Shown: positions 22,201-34,251 of the stretch, in pieces
How positions within the stretch are numbered: position 1 is the first letter of the stretch
Layout: each line of letters starts with the position of its first letter
Assembly (NCBI GenBank): GCA_030248135.1
Contig: JASANC010003263.1
Coordinates: 52,636 to 116,635, forward strand
Direction: 5' to 3'
Length of the DNA: 64,000 nucleotides
From: Theristus sp. LFF4_11
Taxonomy: Eukaryota > Nematoda > Chromadorea > Monhysterida > Xyalidae
Notes under the pieces: generated by a model
What the model was told of the DNA's origin: nothing
What the model saw: the letters and a program-made list of their open reading frames with translations, nothing else
Database searches by the model: none
Translations under genes and position numbers: made by a program

Positions 22201-25200
22201 TCAACACAACAGCACAAAGAACTTGAAAACCGCTGTTGCAGGTTCAGGCTCTGAAACATTGAAAGATCGAAAGCCGCAGGCGCCACATTCGTTGCGCGTC
22301 AACTACGCAATCGCAGACAGCTACAACGTCACGTGGAAACATACGAATCTCTACTTGTCAAAGAAGGTCATCAGCGATAAAGCAATCACCTATCAAGTTG
22401 CTTACGGCGTGCATGTGGCCGACAAGAAGATTGACTATAAAACGGTTAGTAGAAGATTAAGAAAAGAAAAGTGCGCAAAACATTAATAAATGACCCACCA
22501 ATGTAACATTAAAAAATATTTTTAGTGTAATGCACGTTCAGCGACACGCAACGTTTTCTCAGTGAAAAAAGCGCTTCAACCGTTTTTGCAGCAATCCGCC
22601 GAAACACAGACGTGGATCATGTTGAATTTGAAGTCCAATTTGCTGTACAACGTGTATGTGACTGCGGTTGTGGAGAATGTTGAAAGCGCGCCGTCTGAAG
22701 TCATCACCATACCCACAGCTCACGGTCAGACAATACAGCACGAACTTTATTAAGACATAGTTCAAAACTAATTCTGAATTAGACTGGTACTGGATCGGAG
22801 TTTATAATTCAGCTATAATTGGCATATACAAAAGTCATGTGAATGAAAGAGTCTATGAAACTAGTGATTGTGCTTATTGTACTTGATCGGTTCCAATGAA
22901 CAAACATGCGGCAAAGTTTCATTTTCGTGCTTGCAGGCATCAACCGTCCTCACGACCCAGTGATCACAGTGAGCCCTGTTCGCGAAGGCAATGTGTACAC
23001 GGAGGGTGAGCACGTGCTGGTGACGTGTGTCGCGCAGCCAATTGGTGACATTCATCCAAACGTTGCCCTCGAGTTCGGAGACTTCTTGGTTGGTGCATGC
23101 AGAGTTTGTGGCTACGCACAGCACGGGTGCCTGTGAAACAGATGCTTGCAGTGGTTTGGTTGTCGCAGGTGTTGGGCACAAGCGGCAAAGTGGAGCACGA
23201 GTTCACGCCAATCAAACGCAAGGATGGGCAGTCGAACGTGGTGTGCACCGTGGTTGATGAGCAAGTGCCTGCACGGGCACAGACGCGACTGCACGTGCGA
23301 TGTGCGTTCGCTCCGTTGCACATACAAATCTGTTTACAAGTGTAATCATGACATCATGACAGCGTCTCATATTTTGCCAACATTTTGTTCACAGTTGGCC
23401 CGGAAGCGCATGCGATTGTGAACATTGTGTCAACGTACGCACTTGAACAGACGGTGCTGCAATGCAGGCTCGTTGGCTTCCCCACACCGCAGGTGCAATG
23501 GTATTTCTCAAACACCAGTGATCCGGTGAAAGAAGAGGTTTGTCTGTGTCCGCAGGCCGAGGCTGTTGATGACTGTGCCCTAAACATCACTGATAAGAAA
23601 CTTTACAGCAATGGAGTCATCGCATAGTGCCTGGCAACAACGTTCTCATGCAGATTGAGCACAATTACAACGACAAACGCGTCAACGCCATCAACGCTTC
23701 ACTCATCGTATGTTGTGTTTTTTATTCAAGATAATGGTTTCCGGTTATTTTCGATGTGAAGCTAAAAGAAACCTGACCTGATCAAAGTGGAATGCTTTAT
23801 TGTCAAATGTTCATTGCAGATTCGACCGCTGAAGAATATGACCGGTCAGTACTACTGCAAGGCTTGCGCAGTACCTTCTTTGCAAAAATGCAGCACGGCT
23901 AACATCAAACTGCTGGGTGCGTCCAGTTTTGTTAAAACATTCAAAACGCTTTCTGCCAAGAAAACGTGCTGAATTTTGTTTTTTTCAGTCACCGAACTGT
24001 TGTTTCCAAAGACGCCTGTAGACCCGGAACGTAAGTACGGAATGTGCTACGTTGATTTTAATTGCTTTCTTGTCTTTTTAAATATCACTGACCGCTGCAA
24101 AGGTACAAAAACTAAATTCTGTAGTGTGCTGCAAGAAGAACGCCGTTGACAGTTTTTGCTGTGGGCCGCAAGCATCCACCGACCTGGAATCATTGGCCAC
24201 GGGCGAACGAAACTGTGATCTTGAAAACAACGCTGTGAATGTGCTGCAGTGCACCAGGGGTACGTACATACATACATACAGTACGTGTTGCTGACAGCGT
24301 GAGCGTTTGTTACATTTAAATCAACCAGCCGCGCTAATACATTTGCAACAATGTCCCTCTGCAATGTGTCACTGTTTTTGTGCTGCTCAGACGGCCTCGA
24401 CCACCGCGTGTGCTGTTCGAGTCTGGGTGTGCCAGCGCGCTGTGAGCCAATGTGCGATCTTCGTTTTGTCGACGAGAAAACGGGCGAACGCCTTGGACCG
24501 GCACAGCGACGAGCAAGCAGCAGCAGCGAGCGCAGGCTGCCTGAGTTTGACATGAAGGCGTGTGCGACGTACGCGGTCGCTGCGTTCGCCTGCAAAAGTG
24601 GTTAGCAAATGCTCGTGATCGTCGGCTGCAGCGCAAACACCAGCGCAAATGAGTCTCTTCTGCGCAGACACGCCCATCGGTGTGCCTGGCAACATCACAG
24701 CGACAACAACGCCTTCCGGAAAAGTGCTCGTGCAATGGTCAAAGCCTGCTGTAAACGCTGAACTGGTACGAAGGTACGGCGTTTACTACAGACAAACTGG
24801 CGCCAGCAATGACGTCCCGTGGAACTTGGTAATGTTTTTTTTGTGGGCATTGCAACAAACTATGTACATTGGACAAAACGGCTCGTTCTCGAGTTTGCTT
24901 CAACATTTTTGCATGAAATTTAGAACACTGCTAAAAAAATAATTGCAATTATTGTTGTGTTACGTAATCAAACGTAATCAAAAAGATAAACTAAAGCTGT
25001 TACATTTTTATCAAATCAAAAAAGGCGAACAAACAGAACTGACAACCTAGTGAATTGATAATAAATGTCAAAATGGATGCGTCTCAGAGCAACGATTTTG
25101 AACATTGGAATTTGAGGCGTTCCTCTGCTGATGTTAATGAAGTTTTTTAAAAATTTTAACACAGTCGATGGCGATCATCTCTCAAGCAGTGTTCCAAATA

Positions 25201-26364
25201 TTAAAACAGCACGTTGAACCAGACTCGAGAACGAGGATTTTTTCCATTCTGTTTTTTGCAACACCCTGTATATTTTTTATTACATCTAAAAACATTAAAA
25301 AATGCGGTAGAATCACCTGATCAGTAAACAGGTGTGTTGGTAGACTCAACCTGATTTTCGGTTGCATGGTGTCCAAAACGAAGTTATTAAAATGTTCAAT
25401 CAAACATTTTGACGGCACACATCAATTAATATGGATCAACGTTTTTGTAACTGAAAGCAAGCACTTCTTACAAGCAACGCTGTGTCCAGCGTTTCCAGGA
25501 CAAAACGTCAACGACTTCGGTAGCACTGACGCAAGTGAAGCCGTCGACCAGCTACGATGCGTTTGTGCTGGCGGTTGGCGAGCACAGGTACTCGCAGTTT
25601 GCGCGGCTGAGTCAACCGTTCACCACCGGCAACGAGCTCGCACGATCCGAGTTCTCGCGAGGCAGCGGCGCCGACCGAGGCGGGGCACAGGGTGCTGCGT
25701 CAGTGGCGACCTGGATGCTGCCGTTGTTGTTGGCTGTGCTCGTGCTCGCTGCGGGCATACTCGTTGCGCTGTTCCTGACCAGGCGCACACGCACACGCGG
25801 TACATGCAATGCACACACACCGATTGCACACTGTTCGAATCAGTCGTGTCTTTTTGTGAAGTCGAGTTTGACACGATTGTTTTTTTAGAATGAACTGAAT
25901 TGAACTTTCAAGCTGCTTCAGGCATGTGGCCGGGCTTCATGCGTCGGTTGCCGTTCTCGAATTTCAATCCGTCGGTGGCGTTTGAAAATCCAGCGTACAA
26001 CACTGGCGAGGCACACGTAAGAGCCTTGTTTTGTTTTTGTTCAGTGATGCTGTGATTGGTCACACCGTGATCATCATCGACACGAGAATGACGCGCAATT
26101 TATAGTGCACAGCTTTCAACCTGCGTTCAACAGTGAGATAAAAAAATACTGCACTTGATTTTATGAGTATTATTTGAAACGTTTTGCCAGATCCGGGGAC
26201 TACCGGGTGATGCAGGCGACTCGACGACGCTGTCACGTGACATGACTGACTCGACAGACAGTGGCTGGCAAGAGGCACCACTCGAAGCAACGGATGCGCC
26301 CTCTGACATTCCTGAGTCGCCAACTGGTCAGCAACGTGGAATGAAGTATTCAAAGTTGACATGA
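16290..26364 (+). CDS. Single-pass membrane protein with Ig, FN3 and DB modules (IGCAM-like)
   Basis: About 35 exons. The ATG at 16290 gives a signal peptide (core FITGNLLLLLVNGEDG). In order: Ig domain 1 (16446-17510, interrupted by a Cys-rich exon at 17172-17261); DB modules (17871-17988, 18093-18245); FN3 (18633-19534); DB (19726-19866, 19950-20107); FN3 (20175-20576); Cys-rich exon (20664-20866); DB (20941-21132, 21330-21482); FN3 (21549-22165); FN3 (22242-22733); Ig (22938-23300); Ig (23395-23918); DB-like (24125-24259, 24392-24601); FN3 (24668-25640). A transmembrane helix follows (WMLPLLLAVLVLAAGILVAL), then a short tail ending MKYSKLT. Typical DB motifs are CCKSSGVSNVCSDSLC and CCVQSGIPLMCTDFC. 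A 71-nt intron at 23538-23608 explains an apparent frame change. Nematode proteins with this mix include the igcm group; orthology is not established. Likely a cell-surface adhesion or receptor protein. Confidence 0.85.
16647..16803. repeat. Dispersed ~140-bp repeat, copy 3
   Basis: Shares TATGTGGCAATTCAAA, CCGGCCCTATTTTTAAAACG, ATGCGCGCATGGGTCTCGG and a final ACCAAAACAGAAG with the other two copies. It lies in an intron between the first two Ig exons of the receptor. Confidence 0.72.
21735..21874. mobile_element. TA-flanked MITE (CAGTCGAAC family), copy A
   Basis: A 140-bp element in the receptor intron after exon 21549-21682. The left end CAGTCGAACTTTTAAAAATT and right end AATTTAGAATTCGACTG are inverted repeats. 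The inner arms share TATAGGCAATCAGCTGATTG. It is flanked by TA on both sides, as in Tc1/mariner-type insertions. Confidence 0.85.
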
Positions 26365-26551
26365 CCATACATTGTATCTGATTACTTCCAATTTCAAGAA
26401 ATTCCAATTTTGTTATCAATTTTTCCATTTCACAAAATCACAGTTGTCTGTGAGTTGTTCATTCGACGAGAAGTTTTAGAACAAACACAGTTTTCTTTCC
26501 CTTCTGCTTTCTTCCTTCGTTGTGCTTCTTCGGGTATCATTTTTTGTTGTT

Positions 26552-26557
26552 AATAAA
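26552..26557 (+). promoter_or_regulatory. Polyadenylation signal AATAAA
   Basis: A canonical AATAAA lies about 190 bp after the receptor stop codon in an AT-rich 3' UTR. Confidence 0.6.
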
Positions 26558-27395
26558 TTTTTGTTTTGGTTTCATTGAAATTTGCATATTCTTGTTCGAA
26601 AGAGACTATTGATAATATTGCGTATACCGGTAATGGTGATGCAATGACCACAATTTCGATTTTTTAAAAGCATCATGCAAGTTTTTCAATGGGCTACCCA
26701 CGATCCTACATTGTTGTCTTAGATTATGAAATTATCAGGCATTACAAACGTGCATGGTGACTGAATAGAGCGTAGCTTTAAAAACCTCACTCGCATGTTC
26801 CAGCGTCTCAGATTGTTAAATTCAACTGGTTTTGTGATGTTTGTGAACTGCAGTATTTGTTCAATCAAAGGCACGTTTTATGGCGACCGCTGTTTTTGGT
26901 ATAGTTGACAAAACACGAGTTTCAAAAATGTAAATAGCCGTCGAATGGCTGATACGACGCGGTAAAGCTGGTGTACATAGAAACTACGATCAAGTTACAG
27001 CAGGTTTTTACTTCGCAACAACTCATGATTGTGTTGATGGGTACTCATACTCACACTCGATTGTGTATTTTTGTTTGTAACCATATTGAGTGGGGGAACT
27101 CACTCGAAAAATGCCACTGTTTCGTGACTTATGTAGCTTGCATGCCAGTGAACAATGGTGATCCGCCTGTTGATCACGGACTATCCAGCACAAGCGTATC
27201 GGTGTGCACTGGTGTCTCGACTGCAACGCACAGCCGCCTGCCCTTATCCAGGCCTACTGTCACAAATACCCGCCCACTTTAGTTACACAAGGATTATTGC
27301 TTTTTTGTTTCTTTGTCCAGCCATTGAACTTTGAAAATGCCCCATATCTAAAATTGTATTTTCGTGCTGTCGTATTTGTGACCGTACGCCCGCAG
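26558..27395. other. Spacer upstream of the iGluR-like exons
   Basis: Should hold the 5' exons or promoter of the downstream receptor-like gene, but none could be assigned. An open stretch at about 27204-27395 ends just before the first recognised exon and includes FENAPYLKLYF, faintly like an iGluR S1 strand. I do not claim it as an exon. Confidence 0.35.
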
Positions 27396-28881
27396 GCGTT
27401 GCTGCAGAAGAGTTATCGTGGATCTTCCAACAACTGCACATGGCACCAACTGACATTCAGCTTCACTTCCTCCCCCCAAACGTTGCCACCCGTTTTAGCA
27501 GTTTTGTCTTTCCTGCCATTCAAAACGGCACCTATCTCACGATGGTGTCCGAGTTTTTCGTCACTGAAAATCGTCTGCTGACCGCGCAGATGTCGGCCAC
27601 CACTATTGAAGCGACAATGGCTGTGCTCGTGAACAATGATCTCAGCACGGACGCCTGGAGTTTCAGCCCAGCAAATTTTATTGAACACCTCTCAAAGCCA
27701 CTGCGTGTCTTTTCGATGGACGTCTGGCTGTTGTTGTTCGGGATGTTCATCATCAGCCAAATCTACAGTCGAGTATTGCTGATGTCAAGCTTGAACGGCA
27801 GGCTTGCGCGACAGACGATGTTGCTGTGGATACTGTGGACACCAATACTGATGGGGCTGTACCGTTCTGGTCTACTGGCGAAATTGTTGATCCATGCGAA
27901 ACCGCAGTATCGTATTGCGAATGTTGATGATCTGATCAATGAAGTGCACGACAAACGCATGCACATCATCGAGTCGCCCAGCAACGCTTGGGTACGTGAC
28001 GTCATGCGACACAATGACACGCGCGACACTGGTGCTCAGTGGAAAACGAGATTCAGGCACGCGCTGCAACACAATCCTGTGCAGCGACCGTCGGCTGAGC
28101 AAGCGACCGACGTGGCACAGGTTTGCACGCAATTTCGCAAACAGTTCGGCAACTGTTCAAATCATTAATGCTCCTCGAACGCCATTTTATGTTCGTGATT
28201 TTGTTGGGTTCTTCAGGTTTCAAAAGGTAACGCTGCGATTGTCAGCAGCTACTTGCGTTCAGTGGTGTTTCTGTCGTTGGACACCGAGTGCACCCTGCGT
28301 TCCGTCAGGCTGCCTGAGTTCGGCACCAAACTTCGCGCATTCTTCTTCGCAAACGACAGCTCCAGTGATTTTGTTGAAGCCGTAGACCGCGCGATCCATC
28401 AGCTGCGACCAGCATTTGAACACATACAACAACGGCATGTGAATTCAGAGCTTTTGAACAAAATTCAAAGTTTGCGATCGACATGACGAGAACAACATTG
28501 ACAACAAAACCAACGTGCCTGGTGCCAGTTGTTTCACAGCTAGCACTGAATAGACACACAGCCATCGGCAATAATGCAAGAGAAATACCTCGAATGAATG
28601 TCCTGTAATTTTTCACAATAAGTTTTGAAAAAATGAGCAGACTGCTTGAATTTCGCAGCTACATCGATGGCTCTGTGTGGTTGCATCAGCACCGTTGTGG
28701 GCAAGGTGCATTGAATAGACGGGGACGCTCCAAGGGTGAGCCGCTGCACTTGACGGACATGTTGGCGACCCTGCTGCTTCTGTGTGCTGGTTGTTGTTTG
28801 GCGTCGCTCGCATGCATCTTCGAAGTCGTCCTGTATCGCAGCACATATGAAACTGCAACACTGATCGTGTATTCGTTTTGA
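27396..28881 (+). CDS. Ionotropic glutamate receptor-like (IR/GLR) C-terminal half
   Basis: Likely a ligand-gated ion channel subunit or divergent IR. Exons: 27396-28120, 28217-~28480 and ~28641-28881. Exon 1 carries TM1 (MDVWLLLFGMFIISQIYSRV), a very short connecting loop, then TM3 (MLLWILWTPILMGLYRSGLL), followed by an S2-like segment (RIANVDDLINEVHD). Exon 3 carries the S2 end and TM4 (GEPLHLTDMLATLLLLCAGC). The order TM1-loop-TM3-S2-TM4 fits iGluRs. The canonical SYTANLAAF gate motif is replaced by LYRSGLLAKLL, and no obvious re-entrant pore segment lies between TM1 and TM3. The amino-terminal and S1 exons are not found. It could be a divergent receptor or a 5'-truncated copy. The exon 2/3 junction is uncertain. 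Confidence 0.65.
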
Positions 28882-28926
28882 CAACCTCCCACTATGACAC
28901 TTCGCATTTAGAAGCAAAAAAACATA

Positions 28927-30396
28927 CCGTATTACCCCCATTAACCCCCCCCCCTAGGGTTAGGGGAAAAAAAATCCGGATTTTTTTTTAAATTAAAAAA
29001 AAATTTTTTTTTACAAGTTAGGTTTGTTCGAAGCGTCTCGTCGAGCTGAGTTCATCTAGACTATTTTCAGAACGATCCGGAAAACTATAAGAGCGAAAAT
29101 CGTGTTTTATTGAAATTATGTCCATTTCATAGAGGGAAAGTTGCATTTTCAACAGTAAAACAGGACAATTTTCGACGTGTACTTGAATATTGAACCGTTC
29201 TTAGTTGTTCCTCTTTAGAAAATTACCAAAATTTGACTGTGTTCAAAAATTCCTGTTTGCTGTAGCTAAGTCGGCAACCCCTGTCGACCCGGTCGCCCCC
29301 CCCCCAAGACACTTACTTTCAGGTTCAACCAGCTATGCTATCTGCCACATGGCGAGAGCCCACTCTTCAAATCATCGTATCGAAAACACGTACCATGATT
29401 TCGCGATCACGTTGCGGGCAACTGACAGACGCAAGTTTAACACGTTAGTTTAGCTCAGCACGCAAGTTTTAACATGTGGCCATGTTATCGGGTATCTGAA
29501 AAACGGTCGTGTGATGTGGTATTAACCAACATCTCCGCTCCAATTGTTTAACAATATATCGCACAACTCCATTGTAGACCTATAACATACGCCAATCAAC
29601 AAAATATCATGTTCATCTCATGGCCTACCGACTGAAAAAACATGTTCTAAGTTGCAAGAAAACGATTTCTGAAACGATATTTCAATTCAGTTAAGTCATT
29701 TCAACGCTAAAAATTGACTCTAGAAGTCATCCAAATCGAAAAACATGGAGTACGTCGGTCAAAATGACCAAATAATGACATGTACCTAAGCACACAAAGA
29801 AGTTGGGAAGAAAATTTGGTTTGAACTTTCAAAAAATTATGCCATAAATCGAATTTTCAGAGCAAAGTAGAAGAAAAATTTTTCAAATTTTTTTTTAAGT
29901 TTGAAAAAAAAATCCAAATTAAAAAAAAAACGAAAAAAAAATTTTTTTTTTCAAAGCCCCTAACCCTACCCCCCCCACCATTCATCCCCCACCAATAAAC
30001 CGCCACCCCCACGACAAGTTTCCGAATAATTCCCTCCCCCCACAAATAATCCCCCATGGGGGATTATTGGAAATTTGTTTGAAACACATATCCAGCGAAT
30101 TCAGTGGCTGGTTGCAGTGCAAATGATGAAATTGTGCTACCAAAGCCCCCCAAATGGATGAGTTAATGGTAATTTTATTACAAAAGGCTGTTGTAAAAGG
30201 AAATTTCTATGTAGAGTAGAAGTTTCTGCGACTTTCTTGCCTGGCATGCAAGGTATTTTTGCCATTTTTCAATAAACCCCCACCCCTAGAATTTGTTTGT
30301 AAATAAAGCCCCCCCCCCACCACCACCAATAAACCCCCACCCCTAAAAGTCGCTGACGTATTAATCCCCCATGGGGGTTTATTGGGGGTAATACGG
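28927..30396. mobile_element. 1.47-kb inverted-repeat element with C-rich termini, TA-flanked
   Basis: The left end CCGTATTACCCCCATTAACC is matched by the inverted right end GGGGGTAATACGG, each next to TA. Internal C-runs and ATCCCCCATGGGGGATTA palindromes recur near 30050 and 30365. Part of the interior (29741-29963) is repeated inverted at 63761-64000. No transposase frame is seen, so it is non-autonomous. Confidence 0.75.
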
Positions 30397-30987
30397 TATA
30401 ATTTCACTTCGGTTTTTAAAAACCTCAATTGTGATTTTGACTCTCTGTCACAGCCAAGTTCTAACAAAACAGTGAGTAGCAACAGAAGTCAGAATCAGAA
30501 ATGATCGGCTTATTTTGGCGGCCCTCAGGCATTCACTCCAAGTGAACAGAACTTGAACTTGAACTTTTTATCACTTGAACTCCGTACGTTGCGGACATCA
30601 GTGTGTTTTGTTGTGAGTTTTTGGAAAGGAAATTGGAATTTTGGGAAGGTAAAGTTTTGGGCAGTAGCTGATTGTCTGTTGCTTCAGGTTCATACGGCGG
30701 AAAAAACTCAAAATCCATTTTTCTCTTTTGAACTTGAGGAATTCTGAGCGTTAAAGTGTATTATCTAAAAATGCGGGAGACGCATAAAAAGTAGAATATT
30801 ATGCCTGCATCCGCTGTCCGCTTCGCTCGCGAATGGGCATGATAATAACAGGATACATTAGAAAAATCAAAAGCATCGCGACATTTTTATCTTTCCAAAA
30901 AGAGCGACAGCGACGGCACCGGAATGGTTTCTTCGGAAAGAAAGTTCGCTGCAAGGAACTGCTGCTCTCGAAGTGCAGACGCAATGT
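30397..30987. other. Spacer after VPS33 stop
   Basis: About 590 bp downstream of the minus-strand VPS33 gene. No exon or repeat recognised. Confidence 0.4.
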
Positions 30988-33900
30988 TCAGGCGTTCTCG
31001 ATGAGTCTGAGGAAGTGCGACTGCGATGCTATGTGCGTCGTGGCAATCACGATGCGACACGCACGCACACGCGCCAACAGACGGAGTGCAGCCACTTCTG
31101 CGTACGTGACACCACCCAGGAAGAACACGAGCACCGTCCGGTGTGCACTGGCGCCACCAGCGCTGGCAGCGGCACTCGCACCAACCGGACACTGAAACAC
31201 GACAGCAACTGCCGGCACGTTACCTCCAAAACCATGAATCCCAGTCGAACTCTAAATTTTAGGCAATCAGCTGGTTGGTGATCACGTGATCATAAACCAA
31301 TCAGCAAATAGCCCATACTTTAGAATTCGACTGTACACATGATTGGAATGGAATCTGATGCTGTACAGCGACAAACAAGCACACAGGCATGCATACGATA
31401 TCAGGCTGCGTGCGTGCCGTTGTACGTTTGTTGGTGACAGAGTCTTCAACATATGCGCGGCATTCAGAATTGAGCAAAAAGTTCGCTGTCACTGTGCCGC
31501 GCCGCTATTCGTTGATATGCGTCCGTGTTGCAGAACTTGCACAGAAAGCTAATCGAAATTCAGAAAACCTGCAAAAGCCTGGCGACTTCGTCTTTGTCGA
31601 AGCCTGACTGAAGGGCACGAGCGAGCAGTTGACACAGCAGTGGCGTGTAGCCCCCATTGAACACGTACGACATGTCTGTCGGATCTCGAACGTCTAGTTT
31701 GCTAGCGAAATCTGCACGCGGCACCAGCGCCAATCTGAAACATTGCTTATATCGCTTTGAGGCCGCGCCAAAATAGAAGTTCAGAGGCCATGGCGCATGG
31801 CTGTTCAGCTGCTTCGAATCGAATAAAGTAAAAACTATTGTGGAAAACGCACCGTTTGGCGAGCTGCTGAAAAGGAGTGCGCGGCTTGGCAGAGGCAGAG
31901 AACGTTTGCGAGAGTGTTGCCGATGGCACAATGCCTGCGCCTGCTGCGCTCGTCCTCTCAGTCAGAATGCCGAGGCGTTTCAGCGCGTGCAACGTGGTGA
32001 TGTGGCGGTAACCATGCGCGTGCACGTACTGACGCCGTAAACATTGGTAATCCCTGGCAGTTCGTTGCACTATGACCAGTGGCGACACAAAATCGCATTG
32101 CACAATATCAACCCTAGAACGTACTTTGAAGGCAGGCCGTTCTGCGACAACGAGGCGAGTGCAATCAGTGCGAGATCGCGCGTCTCCGAGAGCTGCTGAC
32201 TCAAACACTCTTCAATGTAGTGCACGACATCACGACCGGCGTCTCCTGAGCGAAGCAAATGAAACTGAAAACGAGACAAACCGAAATGCTTTGACCGTGC
32301 TGCTAGCTGTAACAAGCAGAAAAGAAACAACAAAAACGAATGTAACAGGGGTCCCATCGCAGAAGGTACCGTCCCATGTTGTGGTGTCAAGCGACCCGTG
32401 CGGCCAGTTGTGTAACACTGAGAAGGCAGCGTGTTGCATTGTGCTTTTCCATCATGCAACGATGCTGCCGCTTACCTGACAACAGCGAGTGCTCAGCGTG
32501 CATGCGCCTCTGTATGCCCTGCCACCGTTGCATGACCACTTCGGACGCGCCAATGTGCAGCTCCAACGAACGATGTTGCTGCTTGACGTTGCGCAGTTCG
32601 CTTTTCACGAAATCCTTGGTAGTGCAGTTGGTGATTTTTGTAACGCAAACACTTTTGTCACTTCCAAACATGCCCTGTCATTCAACAACAAAGTCCGTTT
32701 GAACCTTGAGGTCAGAAACGCCAAACTCCTTCGACTTGTTGAACACGTGCTGCAGAGTTTTCGCTTTGCTGCTCAAGAACGGAAACACGGCGGCGATGTG
32801 CGAGTTGCGCACGGACGCAAACACCTGCGTTGCATTCGCACGCACAATCACTACTGACAAACGACGCAACAGCAAACGCCCGAAACGAGCACAATGCAAA
32901 TCGAAGAAAACACAATCAGCACAGAGCAAACATGCGATGCGAACGTGTCCGTGATCGTTTGGCGACGTCAGTGGGTGTCCGCCGGCTCACCTGATCGTCG
33001 TTGTTCAATTGCACCCGGGCAGCATCCTTAGCAATCTGCGACAAGTCCACAGAGGCACAATGGATGCCGAACGTTTCGTGGAGCAGCGACTCATAAGTGA
33101 AACAGGTCAACAGCAACGACACGTAATCAAGTGAACGGTCAAACAGGAACAGCTCGTTGATTGGCTGCTGGTCACTGCTGCTGCGCGGTTCGCCCAGTTC
33201 GTGGCACAATGCGTCCACAACGTCACTAACCTGGAATGCTACCAGCACAAGTCAACAGCACAAATCACACCAATTATAACACCAATCTTCACGGGGGATC
33301 ATCGTAGTAACAGCCAATTGCAGTTCACCTGCTTAGGTTCACCTCCTTTTATTTAGCTTCGCCTGCTTAGATTCGCTTGGCTGGGTTCACCTGTTTGGCA
33401 GCGTTGCCGACGCAGAATCGTTTTGGTATCGGCCCATATAGTGCCTGCAGATGGTGCAACGCCTTTGCTGCCGTGTAGACCCACGTCGAGGCACCGTGCA
33501 GAAAGTAGGACGTGAAGAACTCTGGCAGCTCCAGGGACAGCAGGTCACTGTCCAGCATCAGGAATGTCGCGTCGAATTCGCGCACCTCGATGTCGCCGTA
33601 GAGGCCGTACTGCTCGAAGAGCACGTCGCACGCGTGCAGACGACGCGGCACGAACACGCACGTGAACTGCCTGCGACGTGAACCATGAAGACACGGCGAT
33701 GCTGACGAACACGAGACAACTGACTTGGTGCTGTGACGGCCGGCGGCAGCGGCGTGCTGCTCAGCAAGCCAGTGATCGGCGACATGCTTGGCGTTCGCCA
33801 GTGTTGGCCGCAACAGATACACCCGCTGAGACACCGACTCGCTCCAAGGCAGCTGTGCGCCGGAGGCGTCAAGCTGAAACGCACCACTGAAAATGAAACC

Positions 33901-34251
33901 GTAACAGCACGCACGCACACCGGAGCCGGCTTCGACAGTATGCGCTGTCTCTGGCTCAACACGGTGTTACCTGAAGTTTGTCTTGTCCATTTCAACACTA
34001 TTATTTGAGGGTGACTTTAGCGGCTGATCGGCGATTCACCAGACGGAGCGCCCCCTACGCCTGACCTGGTATATCTTGGCAACGCCATGCTGTCTGAGCA
34101 GTGCCATGCCTGCAATCAAATCCAACGGCCGCATCAGGTGTTTCTCAATTACGAGGTCTTTGTGCTCGGGCACAGCCTGCAGCAGATGCACCAGATCGTT
34201 GCGCGCCACCTGGCGCAGCAGCTCAAAGCCAACCGAATCGCTCGAGCCCAT
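30988..34251 (-). CDS. VPS33: VPS33, Sec1/Munc18-family subunit of HOPS/CORVET tethers
   Basis: VPS33 is the SM-protein core subunit that templates SNARE assembly at endosomes and lysosomes. Nine exons, all phase-consistent: 34066-34251 (ATG at 34251), 33391-33873, 32991-33230, 32705-32824, 32476-32614, ~32122-32245, 31853-32053, ~31577-31731 and 30988-31191. Landmarks: N-terminal LMRPLDLIAGMALLRQHGV; DSDLLSLELPEFFTSYFLHG; the domain-2 signature LFLFDRSLDYVSLLLTCFTY; VVHYIEECLSQQLSETRDLA; YRHITTLHALKRLGIL; and the C-terminal TVLVFFLGGVTYAEVAALRL before the stop. The total of about 620 residues fits the family. Whether it is a VPS33A or VPS33B type is not decided. A MITE lies in the last intron. 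DSTYK ends about 1.2 kb upstream on the same strand. Confidence 0.93.
31242..31333. mobile_element. MITE (CAGTCGAAC family), copy B, shortened
   Basis: 92 bp, from CAGTCGAACTCTAAATTTTA to TTTAGAATTCGACTG. Inner arms AGGCAATCAGCTGGTTGG and CCAATCAGCAAATAGCC are inverted repeats. TA follows the right end. It sits in the last intron of VPS33. Confidence 0.8.

Noticed and set aside
23521..23640. Frameshift in the Ig domain of the receptor
   Set aside because: A 71-nt GT-AG intron at 23538-23608 joins the two frames in phase, so no lesion is needed.
25182..25418. Transposase-like minus-strand frame near a CAACACCCTGTATA end
   Set aside because: The terminus resembles mariner-type ends, but no partner repeat or catalytic motif was found in the intron.
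31301..31492. Extra VPS33 exon between 31333 and 31576
   Set aside because: Exon 31577-31731 joins directly in phase to the C-terminal exon at 31191, which completes the family C-terminus.
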